A DNA stretch of 64,000 bases from an uncultured Lachnospiraceae bacterium (GTDB lineage Bacteria; Bacillota; Clostridia; Lachnospirales; Lachnospiraceae): contig ONHG01000005.1 in assembly GCA_900317585.1 (NCBI GenBank), positions 110,214 through 174,213 of the forward strand, written 5' to 3'. Every line of letters starts with the position of its first letter. Within the stretch, counting starts at the first letter, position 1. This document shows, piece after piece, positions 37,877 to 45,958 of this stretch. The notes under the pieces were generated by a model, which was not told the DNA's origin, made no database searches, and was given only the letters and a program-made list of their open reading frames with translations. The translations under genes and the position numbers were made by a program.

Positions 37877-38533
37877 ATGAACAATTGGGACAGAATGAGA
37901 GCGGGAAAGCTCTATAATGCAGACAGCACAGACATAGCAGGCTACCATGAAAGAGGAATGGGGCTGTGTGACAAATTCAACCGCACACCGATTTGGATGA
38001 AGAAGCGCAAGCAGCATATTTTGGAGAAAATGATACCATCTGCAAAGGATGGTGGTGCATGCATCTTTGCACCATTTTACTGTGAGTATGGTGTGAATAT
38101 CCACTTTGGCAAGGGCTGCTTTGTAAACTACAAATGTACATTTCTGGATTGCGCACCGATTGAGCTAGGTGACGGAGTCTGGATTGGAGCAAATGTCACT
38201 ATTGCGACACCTTGTCATCCGTTTTTGTCAGAGGAACGCCTGCCACAGGAATATCCGGACGGCTTCCATGACCTTGAATATGCAAAGCCTATAAGGATTG
38301 GTGACGGAAGCTGGATATGCTCGAGTGCTACAATCTGTGGCGGTGTCACAATCGGAAAGAACTGCATAGTGGCAGCAGGTGCAGTCGTAAACCGCGATAT
38401 ACCCGATAACTGTATCGCAGCAGGTGTGCCGGCAAGGGTGTTGCGCAAGCTTGACGAGCAGGATCGCATGAATGTGTGGGACACTTACATGAAAAATGAG
38501 GTGCCGTTGTCGCAGAGGAAAAGAGAGAGGTAG
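37877..38533 (+). CDS. Maltose/galactoside O-acetyltransferase family protein
   Basis: About 218 aa of left-handed beta-helix hexapeptide repeats. It has the usual N-terminus (WDRMRAGKLYNA), the active-site His in IATPCHPF, and repeats such as IGDGSWICSSATICGGVTIGKNCIVAAGAVV. It transfers acetyl from acetyl-CoA to sugars, perhaps for detoxification. ATG 37877 is chosen because family members start there; a longer frame begins at 37817 without a better ribosome site. It lies just upstream of the GH31 gene. Confidence 0.88.
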   Translation: MNNWDRMRAGKLYNADSTDIAGYHERGMGLCDKFNRTPIWMKKRKQHILEKMIPSAKDGGACIFAPFYCEYGVNIHFGKGCFVNYKCTFLDCAPIELGDGVWIGANVTIATPCHPFLSEERLPQEYPDGFHDLEYAKPIRIGDGSWICSSATICGGVTIGKNCIVAAGAVVNRDIPDNCIAAGVPARVLRKLDEQDRMNVWDTYMKNEVPLSQRKRER

Positions 38534-38536
38534 TTG

Positions 38537-38565
38537 TTGACCAATATACCAATAAATGGTACTAT
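38537..38565 (+). promoter_or_regulatory. Promoter of the GH31 alpha-glucosidase gene
   Basis: TTGACC (38537-38542) and TACTAT (38560-38565) with a 17-base spacer. The spacer carries an inverted repeat TACCA-ATAAA-TGGTA, extended by outer CCA/TGG, which could be an operator overlapping the -10 box. The start of transcription is predicted near 38572. Confidence 0.55.
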
Positions 38566-38598
38566 GGTAATAACAATGAAACAACTCGAAACTATATA

Positions 38599-38638
38599 AT
38601 GATATAAGGGTCAAAAGGTATTTTGACCCTTATATCAT
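38599..38638 (+). repeat. Perfect 18-bp hairpin in the GH31 leader
   Basis: ATGATATAAGGGTCAAAA (38599-38616) is exactly complementary to TTTTGACCCTTATATCAT (38621-38638) around a GGTA loop. It lies at about +27 in the predicted leader and 23 bases before the ATG at 38662. It lacks a following T run, so a simple terminator is unlikely; mRNA stabilisation, an operator or a regulatory leader are alternatives. Confidence 0.8.
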
Positions 38639-38661
38639 ATAATTCAAGGGAGGATTATGCA

Positions 38662-40908
38662 ATGGGAAATTCATATAAGAACTGTAAAATACAGGACAAC
38701 ACAGCAGAGCTGATCTACGAGAACGGCAGTCTGTTTGTTACCATATTTGAAAACAACATAGTGCATGTTGCACAAAAAACCGGCATCGAAAGTGTTGCAA
38801 TAGAGGAGAGCTTTATTCCGAAGGCCGCCACACCGAACGTGACCTGCAAGGATACGTCTGATGCCAAGGGGAACGCAGCAGAAGCCGGTGTAAGCGATGC
38901 AGCAGTTAAAGCAGTCATCAGCGCAAGGGATATTACTGTAAATGTAAAGGATAACGAGAAACTTGATATTTATTACAAAGGGAAGCTTGTGCTTTCAGAT
39001 TATGAAAAAGCACGCAAAAAGAGTGAGAAGAATCCGTACGAGGATCTTGCCATTGCAGAGCTTGAGGGACATACTGTCGGAAAAGATGAAGAAAAAACTG
39101 ACTCTGTTACCATCATCAAAAAGCTTGGAAAGGATGATGCTATTTACGGTCTGGGAGATAAGCCGGGATGCCTCAACAAGCGTGGATATTCATATGTAAA
39201 CTGGAACACAGATGATCCTGCGCCACATGTGGACAGCTTCAAATCGCTGTACAAATCCATACCGTTTTTTATCGTGCTGGGCGATGAATATTGCTATGGA
39301 ATTTTTGCGGATAATACCTACAAGACAACTTTTGATTTCGGTTTTGAAAACACAGATTACTATTTCATCGAGCATGAGAAGGGTGAGCTGGACTACTATT
39401 TTATGCCGGGAAATGATATGGCAGAGGTGGTAGGACTTTATACATCACTGACAGGCACCACACCGCTTTATCAGAGATGGATATACGGCAGCCATCAGAG
39501 CCGCTGGGGCTATTACACACAGGATGAGGTGCTTGATATAGCTGACAAATTCCGCGAGCTTGATATCCCCTGCGATGTGATACATATGGATATCGATTAC
39601 ATGAACGGCTACAGGGTATTCACCTTTGATGACAAGAAATTCCCGGATGTAAAGGGCCTTTCAGAGAAACTTGCTGACAGGGGTGTAAAGCTCATATCCA
39701 TCATTGATCCGGGTGTGAAAAAGGATGAGGACTATTTCATGTACAAAGAGGGCATGGAGATGGATGCATTTGCACATGATACAGATGGCAGTGTATACGA
39801 AAATGCTGTCTGGCCGGGCACATCGGTATTTCCGGACTTCACAAAGCAAAGCGTCAGAAGCTGGTGGGGGGACAAGACAAAGATACTTCTCGAGCACGGT
39901 ATCAGTGGCATATGGAATGATATGAATGAGCCTGCAAGCTTCAACGGACCACTGCCGGATGATGTGCAGTTTGAGTATGGAGCACATGAAAAGGTTCACA
40001 ATATTTACGGACATTTTATGGCAAAAGCCACATATGAGGGACTTGCGAAAAATGATGGTGGAAAACGTCCGTTTGTACTTACAAGGGCTGCATATTCCGG
40101 AAGCCAGAAATACTGCGGTGGCTGGACCGGAGACAATCACAGCATCTGGGCGCATATAGCACTTTCACTCGAGCAGGTGTGCAATCTGTCAGTCAGCGGA
40201 CTTGCCATGTGCGGCAGCGATATAGGTGGTTTCGGAAGTGATACTACACCGGAGCTTCTTGTCAGATTTTATGAGGCGGCAGTATTTGTGCCGTTTTTCA
40301 GAAATCATTCAGCGATGGGAACACGCAGACAGGAGCCTTGGCAGTTTGACGAGACTACGATAGATGCAGTCAGAAAGACAGTAAAGCTCAGATATAGATT
40401 TATCCCATATATCTATGATCTGGCACATGAGTGTGAAAAGACAGGAGCACCTATCGTGCGCCCGCTCGTATACGAGTATCCTGCAGATAAGCATGTGAGA
40501 AATATTTCCGATGAATATATGCTCGGAAGCTTTGTGCTGGTTGCACCTGTGATCGCACCGGGCAAGGAGGCAAGAGAGGTTTATCTGCCTGACGGCGACT
40601 GGTATGATTACTACACAGGCGAAAAATACAGTGGCGGCAGATATATGTTAGCAGATGCACCACTTGATAAAGTACCTGTCTTCATAAAAGCAGGGGCCAT
40701 TATCCCTGTTGCAGACGGAGAAATCCGTTCTACAGAGGACATTACAGAGGATAAGATCAGTATACTGACATATCCGGGCAAGGGCAGCTTTGTGCATTAT
40801 CAGGATGACAATGAGACGTTTGCATACAGAAACGGTGCGTATAATGCTGTTGAGTATACCCTGGATGGGGAGACGCTCGAGAAGAGGGTGTTGCATAAGG
40901 GATTGTAA
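38662..40908 (+). CDS. GH31 alpha-glucosidase
   Basis: About 748 aa, cytoplasmic, hydrolyses alpha-glucosidic links in maltose- or isomaltose-type oligosaccharides. The nucleophile D420 lies in WNDMNEP and the acid/base D491 in GWTGDNHS. RWIYGSHQSRWGYY and FFRNHSAMGTRRQEPW are typical GH31 core stretches. The N-terminal domain carries a variable insert (about residues 65-80) of Ala-rich sequence. GGGAGG lies 8 bases before ATG 38662. It ends before a strong terminator. Confidence 0.93.
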   Translation: MGNSYKNCKIQDNTAELIYENGSLFVTIFENNIVHVAQKTGIESVAIEESFIPKAATPNVTCKDTSDAKGNAAEAGVSDAAVKAVISARDITVNVKDNEKLDIYYKGKLVLSDYEKARKKSEKNPYEDLAIAELEGHTVGKDEEKTDSVTIIKKLGKDDAIYGLGDKPGCLNKRGYSYVNWNTDDPAPHVDSFKSLYKSIPFFIVLGDEYCYGIFADNTYKTTFDFGFENTDYYFIEHEKGELDYYFMPGNDMAEVVGLYTSLTGTTPLYQRWIYGSHQSRWGYYTQDEVLDIADKFRELDIPCDVIHMDIDYMNGYRVFTFDDKKFPDVKGLSEKLADRGVKLISIIDPGVKKDEDYFMYKEGMEMDAFAHDTDGSVYENAVWPGTSVFPDFTKQSVRSWWGDKTKILLEHGISGIWNDMNEPASFNGPLPDDVQFEYGAHEKVHNIYGHFMAKATYEGLAKNDGGKRPFVLTRAAYSGSQKYCGGWTGDNHSIWAHIALSLEQVCNLSVSGLAMCGSDIGGFGSDTTPELLVRFYEAAVFVPFFRNHSAMGTRRQEPWQFDETTIDAVRKTVKLRYRFIPYIYDLAHECEKTGAPIVRPLVYEYPADKHVRNISDEYMLGSFVLVAPVIAPGKEAREVYLPDGDWYDYYTGEKYSGGRYMLADAPLDKVPVFIKAGAIIPVADGEIRSTEDITEDKISILTYPGKGSFVHYQDDNETFAYRNGAYNAVEYTLDGETLEKRVLHKGL

Positions 40909-40956
40909 AAAGGAATCCTATAAGGATAATAGAATAAAATTGTCTTTTATAAATCA

Positions 40957-40995
40957 ATCCGCTATACTATTATATATTTAGTGTAGCGGATTTTT
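40957..40995 (+). terminator. Rho-independent terminator after the GH31 gene
   Basis: AATCCGCTATAC pairs with GTGTAGCGGATT, followed by five Ts. The reverse strand also offers an A/T-rich flank, so it may serve the converging exonuclease gene. Confidence 0.85.
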
Positions 40996-41017
40996 CTCAA
41001 GAGCAGGATTTGCCAGT

Positions 41018-41773
41018 TTAAAATTCAATATCAACCTCTACAGGGCAGTGGTCTGAACCGAGCACATCGGTATGGATTGCTGCCTTTTGCAGTTTATCGT
41101 TGATGCGCTTTGATGTGATAAAGTAGTCGATACGCCAGCCTGCGTTCTTCTCGCGTGCCTTAAAACGATATGACCACCAGGAATATATACCCTCGGCATC
41201 CGGATAAAAATATCTGAAGGTATCGGTAAAACCGGAACCTAAAAGCTCTGTCATTTTAGCACGTTCCTCGTCTGAAAAACCTGCATTCTTGCGGTTTGTT
41301 TTTGGATTTTTCAGGTCGATCTCATTGTGTGCGACATTCAGATCACCGCACAGTACGACAGGCTTTTTGGCATCAAGAGATTTAAGGTATTCACGGAAAT
41401 CATCCTCCCACTGCATACGGTACGGCAGCCTTTTCAGCTCATTCTGTGAGTTTGGAGTATAGCAGGTTACGAGATAGAAATTGTCATATTCAAGTGTGAT
41501 GACACGTCCTTCATTATCATGCTCCTCAATGCCTATGCCGTAAGACACTGATAATGCCTTGTTTTTGGCAAAAATGGCTGTGCCGGAATAGCCTTTTTTC
41601 TCGGCGTAATTCCAGTACTGATGATAGCCCGGCAGGTCAAGGTCAATCTGTCCCGCCTGCAGCTTGGACTCCTGTATACAAAAGAAATCAGCGTCTATAC
41701 TGTTAAAAAAATCAAGGAAACCTTTCTGGACGCATGCGCGCAGTCCGTTTACATTCCACGATATAAATTTCAT
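41018..41773 (-). CDS. xth: Exodeoxyribonuclease III / AP endonuclease
   Basis: 251 aa, DNA repair enzyme acting on abasic sites. Motifs: WNVNGLRA at the start, FCIQESKLQ (metal-binding Glu), CGDLNVAHNEIDL, the TFRYF..YSWWSYR segment, WRIDYF, and the catalytic GSDHCPVEVDI at the C-terminus. The complement of TCCTCCAT provides a ribosome site about 11 bases before the ATG. Confidence 0.95.
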   Translation of the reverse strand: MKFISWNVNGLRACVQKGFLDFFNSIDADFFCIQESKLQAGQIDLDLPGYHQYWNYAEKKGYSGTAIFAKNKALSVSYGIGIEEHDNEGRVITLEYDNFYLVTCYTPNSQNELKRLPYRMQWEDDFREYLKSLDAKKPVVLCGDLNVAHNEIDLKNPKTNRKNAGFSDEERAKMTELLGSGFTDTFRYFYPDAEGIYSWWSYRFKAREKNAGWRIDYFITSKRINDKLQKAAIHTDVLGSDHCPVEVDIEF

Positions 41774-41813
41774 GTTTTAATCCTCCATATCATTGCAATC
41801 TCCTAATAAAATA

Positions 41814-41870
41814 ACAAAATCGCATTTTCTTTTTGGCAATTTTACTACAAAATCGCATTTTTTAAAAGAG
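41814..41870. repeat. Two AT-rich direct repeats upstream of the Fic gene
   Basis: ACAAAATCGCATTTT occurs at 41814-41828 and again at 41847-41861, 33 bases apart. The second copy continues TTAAAAGAG to 41870. A related third copy (ACAAAATTGTATTTTTTAAAAG) lies just after the Fic stop at 42575-42596. Confidence 0.65.
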
Positions 41871-41885
41871 TTTTGTATCTGCAGA

Positions 41886-41914
41886 TTGCACTTTTTACAT
41901 AAAATACGTATAAT
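41886..41914 (+). promoter_or_regulatory. Promoter upstream of the Fic frame
   Basis: TTGCAC (41886-41891) and TATAAT (41909-41914) with a 17-base spacer. The predicted transcript would start near 41921, inside the Fic reading frame, leaving almost no leader. Confidence 0.5.
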
Positions 41915-41949
41915 AGAGGAAGAAAATACGCAAGATTGAAGCAAATTCT

Positions 41950-42567
41950 TTGACTCTGGGACAGGTTCGGGATGTCATAAATGGCAGGACGGTGCTTGGA
42001 AAGCAAAAGGAAATTCAGGAAGTAAAGAATGCATATGAAGCATATGAACATCTTTCGGAGATCAATCCGTATGATATTGAGCATTTGAAAAGGTTTCATG
42101 GAGTAATGACAAAGTATCTCGTAGAAGAGTCAGGAAAATTTCGTTCAGGTGAGGAAGGTGTGTTCAAGGGTGAACAATGTATCTTTATGGCACCACCTGT
42201 GCAGTTTGTACCACACCTTATGGATGAATTATTTGCATGGATGAAGAAAGCAAAGGAAGATGTTCATCCGTTGATACTGAGCAGTGTATTTCATTATGAA
42301 TTTGTGTTTATCCATCCTTTTTCTGATGGTAACGGAAGAATGGCGAGATTATGGCATACAGCTATTCTTGCAAAATGGAAGCCCGTGTTTGAATATATCC
42401 CTATTGAGAGCCAGATTGAAAAATTTCAGGATGAATACTATGAGGCTATTTCACAATGTCATGTTGTAGGAGAATCCACAGGTTTTATCGAATTTATGTT
42501 AGCTCAGATTGATAAGATTTTAGATGATATTTCAAGTCAGCTCAGTGGTGAATATGTGAAAATATGA
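41950..42567 (+). CDS. Fic-domain protein, 5'-truncated
   Basis: The frame is open from 41917 (after an in-frame TAG) to 42567. The core is complete: HPFSDGNGRMARLW carries the catalytic His and the ATP-binding loop, so AMP transfer is possible. The N-terminus is not: the frame opens at KIEANSLTLGQVRDVINGR, which in full-length relatives follows about 40-60 residues including the inhibitory helix. The frame has no ATG with a ribosome site; TTG 41950 and near-cognate ATA/ATT codons are the only candidates. It may be a decayed gene or one using an unusual start. Confidence 0.7.
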   Translation: MTLGQVRDVINGRTVLGKQKEIQEVKNAYEAYEHLSEINPYDIEHLKRFHGVMTKYLVEESGKFRSGEEGVFKGEQCIFMAPPVQFVPHLMDELFAWMKKAKEDVHPLILSSVFHYEFVFIHPFSDGNGRMARLWHTAILAKWKPVFEYIPIESQIEKFQDEYYEAISQCHVVGESTGFIEFMLAQIDKILDDISSQLSGEYVKI

Positions 42568-42574
42568 CATTATA

Positions 42575-42596
42575 ACAAAATTGTATTTTTTAAAAG
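42575..42596. repeat. Third copy of the AT-rich repeat, after the Fic gene
   Basis: ACAAAATTGTATTTTTTAAAAG differs from the copy at 41847 by two substitutions over the aligned part. Together the copies flank the Fic frame about 0.73 kb apart. Confidence 0.6.
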
Positions 42597-42615
42597 TACC
42601 ATATAAATAACGGGA

Positions 42616-42642
42616 TTAAAAAAGGGGCACATAAATGCCCCT
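42616..42642 (-). terminator. Terminator of the minus-strand MATE gene
   Basis: On the minus strand GGGGCA-TTTATG-TGCCCC is followed by TTTTTTAAT, about 50 bases after the MATE stop. Confidence 0.88.
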
Positions 42643-42690
42643 GTACAAATTATTAAATCTCTGTAACTGTTCTGAATAGTCACAAATTTC

Positions 42691-44088
42691 TTACAACACA
42701 TCACTTCCATCAGGAATCTTTGAGATAATAGTTCTGTTGATCCTGATTAAGAATAATGTCGAAACAGTAAAGGATATCACCTCTGCTATCGGGAAAGCCC
42801 ACCATACAGCGTGAAGTCCATCAAGCTTTGAAAGGATGTACGCTGCCGGAATTAAAACCACAAGCTGACGCATGATTGATACGATCATGGAAAAGACAGC
42901 CTTTCCCAAAGCCTGGAATACTGTGCCGACGATAATACAAAACCATGCGATGAGGAAATGCACACCGATTATTCTGAGCGCCGGAACACCGATTTTGAGC
43001 ATATCGTCAGAGGCGCTGAACATTCCAAGAAGCACCTTTGGTATGAACTCAAAGCAGGCAAAGCCAAAGAAGAGCAGACAGAATGCTGTTATCAGGCTGA
43101 CCTTTATTGTCTTAACCATACGCTTCCTGTTCTGGGCACCGTAGTTGAAGGCGATGATAGGTGTGATTCCGTTGTTCAGTCCGAATACAGGCATAAAGAA
43201 GAAGCTCTGCAGCTTGAAATAAACACCGAAAACAGCAGCCGCAGTCGATGAAAAGCCGATAAGTATTCTGTTCATGGCATATGTCATTAAAGAGCCTATA
43301 GACTGCATGATGATTGACGGAATACCAATAGCATAAATGGTTCCCATGATTTTGAAATCCGGGCTATAGCCCTTGAAGCTCAGATTGATATCATGATTGA
43401 ATTTGTGATTGCAGGCAAAAGCAACAACGGCGGCCACGCACTGTCCCACAACGGTTGCCACAGCAGCACCGGTAGCACCGAGCTTAGGGAAACCAAGCAG
43501 TCCAAAGATCATGATAGGATCCAGAATAATATTTGTGATGGCACCGCAAAGCTGTGAGGTCATGCTGAAAATAGTTCTTCCTGTCGAGGTAAGCACCCTC
43601 TCAAAAAAGATTTCCGCAAAAATACCAAATGAAAAAATCATAACAGTACTCAGGTAGCTCACACCCATATCCATGATTTCGACATCAGCATTTCCAATCT
43701 GACTCATGTAAAAAGGCTTTACGATTGTAAGTCCGAGAATCAGAAATATTACGTAGCTGAATGCATATAGTACGGCACCGTTGATGCCGATTTTGTTGGC
43801 ATCGTCGTATTTATGGGCACCGAGAGACTTTGACAGCAGCGCGTTTACACCTACACCTGTACCGGTTGCGACAGCGATGATGAGTGTCTGCAAAGGGAAG
43901 GCAAGTGAAACTGCCGTGAGTGCGTTTTCGGACAGCTTTGCAACGAAAATACTGTCCACGATGTTGTATAGAGCCTGTACGAGCATGGAAATCATCATAG
44001 GCAAAGACATGTTAAATACAAGCTTGCCGATAGGCATGGTTCCCATCTTGTTCTCTGTTACAGGGGCTGAATTTGTTTCCTGACTCAT
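42691..44088 (-). CDS. MATE-family efflux transporter
   Basis: 465 aa, about 12 membrane helices. First half: MSLPMMISMLVQALYNIVDSIFVAKLSE, then SLGAHKYDDA. Second half: GIPSIIMQSIGSLMTYAMNRIL and AFNYGAQNRKRMVKT. Closest in style to the NorM/MepA-like group of Firmicutes. The substrate is unknown. A minus-strand AGGAGG stands about 6 bases before the ATG. A well-formed terminator follows. Confidence 0.92.
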   Translation of the reverse strand: MSQETNSAPVTENKMGTMPIGKLVFNMSLPMMISMLVQALYNIVDSIFVAKLSENALTAVSLAFPLQTLIIAVATGTGVGVNALLSKSLGAHKYDDANKIGINGAVLYAFSYVIFLILGLTIVKPFYMSQIGNADVEIMDMGVSYLSTVMIFSFGIFAEIFFERVLTSTGRTIFSMTSQLCGAITNIILDPIMIFGLLGFPKLGATGAAVATVVGQCVAAVVAFACNHKFNHDINLSFKGYSPDFKIMGTIYAIGIPSIIMQSIGSLMTYAMNRILIGFSSTAAAVFGVYFKLQSFFFMPVFGLNNGITPIIAFNYGAQNRKRMVKTIKVSLITAFCLLFFGFACFEFIPKVLLGMFSASDDMLKIGVPALRIIGVHFLIAWFCIIVGTVFQALGKAVFSMIVSIMRQLVVLIPAAYILSKLDGLHAVWWAFPIAEVISFTVSTLFLIRINRTIISKIPDGSDVL

Positions 44089-44331
44089 AATTCCTCCTAT
44101 TGTAAATGATTGTTAATTTAAAACTCCTACATTATATATGTACGAAGCTTTAGTTATTAAAATTAAAATCACCGGTAGATTAGCCGGTGTTTAAAATGTG
44201 CAACAAAGCGCCAATTACATATAATACCATGACTGCAGGATACTTTCAAGATATTCAATAGTAATTATAGATGGTATATTTAATAGCGTTTATATATGGT
44301 AGTTCTCAAAAAATAGGTAAAGAATAGCTGA
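44089..44331. other. Intergenic AT-rich region
   Basis: No gene seen. A small hairpin CACCGG-TAGATTAG-CCGGTG (44170-44189) followed by TTTAAAA could be a relic terminator. The remainder is AT-rich upstream sequence of the MATE gene (minus) and of the phased array (plus). Confidence 0.5.
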
Positions 44332-44401
44332 TTTCCGAAAAAATTGATATTATTTCCGAAGAATGCTATAATATTTCCGATAAATAGCTGAGCGTTTCCG
44401 A
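44332..44401 (+). promoter_or_regulatory. Four TTTCCGA boxes at exact 21-bp spacing with embedded promoter
   Basis: TTTCCGA occurs at 44332, 44353, 44374 and 44395, each exactly 21 bases after the last; the 14 bases between differ. TTGATA (44344-44349) and TATAAT (44367-44372), 17 apart, form a promoter interleaved with boxes two and three. The boxes thus lie on one face of the helix near -47, -26, -5 and +17. This is the pattern expected of a cooperatively binding regulator. Confidence 0.75.
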
Positions 44402-44414
44402 ACGAAGGGAGAAA

Positions 44415-44715
44415 ATGACCGAAACCAAGTATATTTCAAGTAAGATGGCTGCTGCACACTGTTTACCAGACCAAGAAGGTTTGGTAAAACGCTTGCGATG
44501 GCTATATGTTTGGAAATACGGACATATACAATCCATGGTCGGTGGCAAACTACTTTAATAATGATTGTACGCCCAAACCATTCTGGACAAATACAAGTTA
44601 TGGAGTTGCATTCTGTGGCAAAAATGTGGAGATAGCTCTATAGTTGTATTAAATAAGCAGCTGACGATTGTTATGGAACAGCTTGAGAATAATATGGATG
44701 AAATAATCAGGAGGA
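44415..44715 (+). pseudogene. Broken AAA-ATPase-like / PD-(D/E)XK gene
   Basis: Fragments of the same family as 32960-34585 in three frames. From ATG 44415 the first frame gives MTETKYISSKMAAAHC. A second frame gives FTRPRRFGKTLAMAI (Walker A). A third gives DIYNPWSVANYFNNDC, then PKPFWTNTSYGVAFCGKN and a stop. The roughly 200 residues that normally separate Walker A from YNPWSV are missing. A short tail (LNKQLTIVMEQLENNMDEIIRR) may also belong. The gene is dead, but its upstream phased promoter array is intact. Confidence 0.7.
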
Positions 44716-44725
44716 AATCACACTA

Positions 44726-45502
44726 ATGAACACATTAATAACTATAATAGTAACATTTTTTGCCGGTATGGGCGCAGGCCTTGGAACCGGCTTTGCGGGA
44801 CTAAGCGCAGCAGCAGTAATAAGCCCTATGCTCATTACCTTTTTGGGAATGGACCCGTATATGGCAGTGGGAATAGCCCTGTCGTCTGATGTGCTTGCCA
44901 GCGCAGTGTCAGCCTATACATATGGAAAGAACAAGAACCTTGATGTAAAAAACGGGCTCATAATGATGGTCACGGTTTTATGCTTCACGGTTGTCGGAAG
45001 CTATGTATCAAGCCTTGTGCCGTCAGCAACAATGGGCAGCTTTTCGGTATTTATGACATTTTTACTCGGAATCAAGTTTATAGTCCGTCCTGTCATGACA
45101 ACAAAGGAGGCCATGCAGGGAGTTTCAGCTAAAAAGAGAGCTATCCAGTCAATCATCTGCGGTGTGCTTATCGGATTTATCTGTGGCTTCATAGGTGCGG
45201 GAGGCGGTATGATGATGCTCCTCATCCTCACATCAGTGCTTGGCTATGAGCTTAAGACTGCAGTCGGAACGAGCGTATTTATCATGGCATTTACAGCCTT
45301 TACAGGAGCTGCCTCGCACTTTGCCATCGGTGGAAAACCAGACTGGTTTGTGCTGATTTTATGTATTGCATTTACACTCCTTTGGGCGAGAATTGCAGCG
45401 GTCTTTGCAAACAAGGCATCCGCAAAAACCTTAAACCGTGCCACAGGTATTGTACTTGTAATACTTGGCATCGTGGTATTTGCATTTTCACTTCTGAGCT
45501 GA
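44726..45502 (+). CDS. TauE/SafE-family membrane permease
   Basis: 258 aa with about eight membrane helices in two homologous halves: GAGLGTGFAGLSAAAVISPML near residue 16 and GFICGFIGAGGGMMMLLIL near residue 148. The family exports or imports anions such as sulfite, sulfoacetate or other organic acids; the substrate here is unknown. AGGAGG stands 10 bases before the ATG, at the end of the broken AAA gene. Confidence 0.88.
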   Translation: MNTLITIIVTFFAGMGAGLGTGFAGLSAAAVISPMLITFLGMDPYMAVGIALSSDVLASAVSAYTYGKNKNLDVKNGLIMMVTVLCFTVVGSYVSSLVPSATMGSFSVFMTFLLGIKFIVRPVMTTKEAMQGVSAKKRAIQSIICGVLIGFICGFIGAGGGMMMLLILTSVLGYELKTAVGTSVFIMAFTAFTGAASHFAIGGKPDWFVLILCIAFTLLWARIAAVFANKASAKTLNRATGIVLVILGIVVFAFSLLS

Positions 45503-45605
45503 TTTATCCTTTCGGTAATTATAAAATATTTATTAAAAAAATATAAACGCGCAGTTCAAAATTCTATCACTTTAGTTATGGCTTTTCAAGTGGGAAAATA
45601 AATAA

Positions 45606-45914
45606 TTAGTGAAACAGCTCTACAATAAATACCGCCACACAGGAAGCCACGGCCACGGTTGTAAGCCCCTTGCCCTTTAATGCAAATATCACTGCTGCGA
45701 TAAGTCCTGCTGCTGCACCAACCCACCAGTTAGTAGCATAAAACACTGCCGGAATAGTCATGGCGGTTAAAACTGCATACGGAATATAGTATAGAAAAGA
45801 TCGCACGAAGCTGTTGTTGATCTTTTCTTTTATTGCGATAAAAGGAATAACTCGGATCAGATATGTGGAGCCCGCGAGTATGAGTAAATATATAAAAAAT
45901 ACACTGTTTTTCAT
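45606..45914 (-). CDS. azlD: AzlD-family branched-chain amino acid export subunit
   Basis: About 102 aa, four membrane helices (YLLILAGSTYLIRVIPF onward), small partner of AzlC. I place the start at 45914, where a minus-strand AAGGAG lies about 9 bases upstream; the longer frame to 45962 would overlap azlC. It forms with AzlC an exporter for leucine-like amino acids or their analogues. Confidence 0.85.
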   Translation of the reverse strand: MKNSVFFIYLLILAGSTYLIRVIPFIAIKEKINNSFVRSFLYYIPYAVLTAMTIPAVFYATNWWVGAAAGLIAAVIFALKGKGLTTVAVASCVAVFIVELFH

Positions 45915-45958
45915 TATGTAAAATCTCCTTATACGCTTATTATCAAATATTGAATAAA

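Noticed and set aside
44332-44401. CRISPR-like array from the evenly spaced TTTCCGA units
   Set aside because: Repeats are 7 bases with 14-base spacers, far below CRISPR sizes, and they coincide with a promoter; no cas genes are present.
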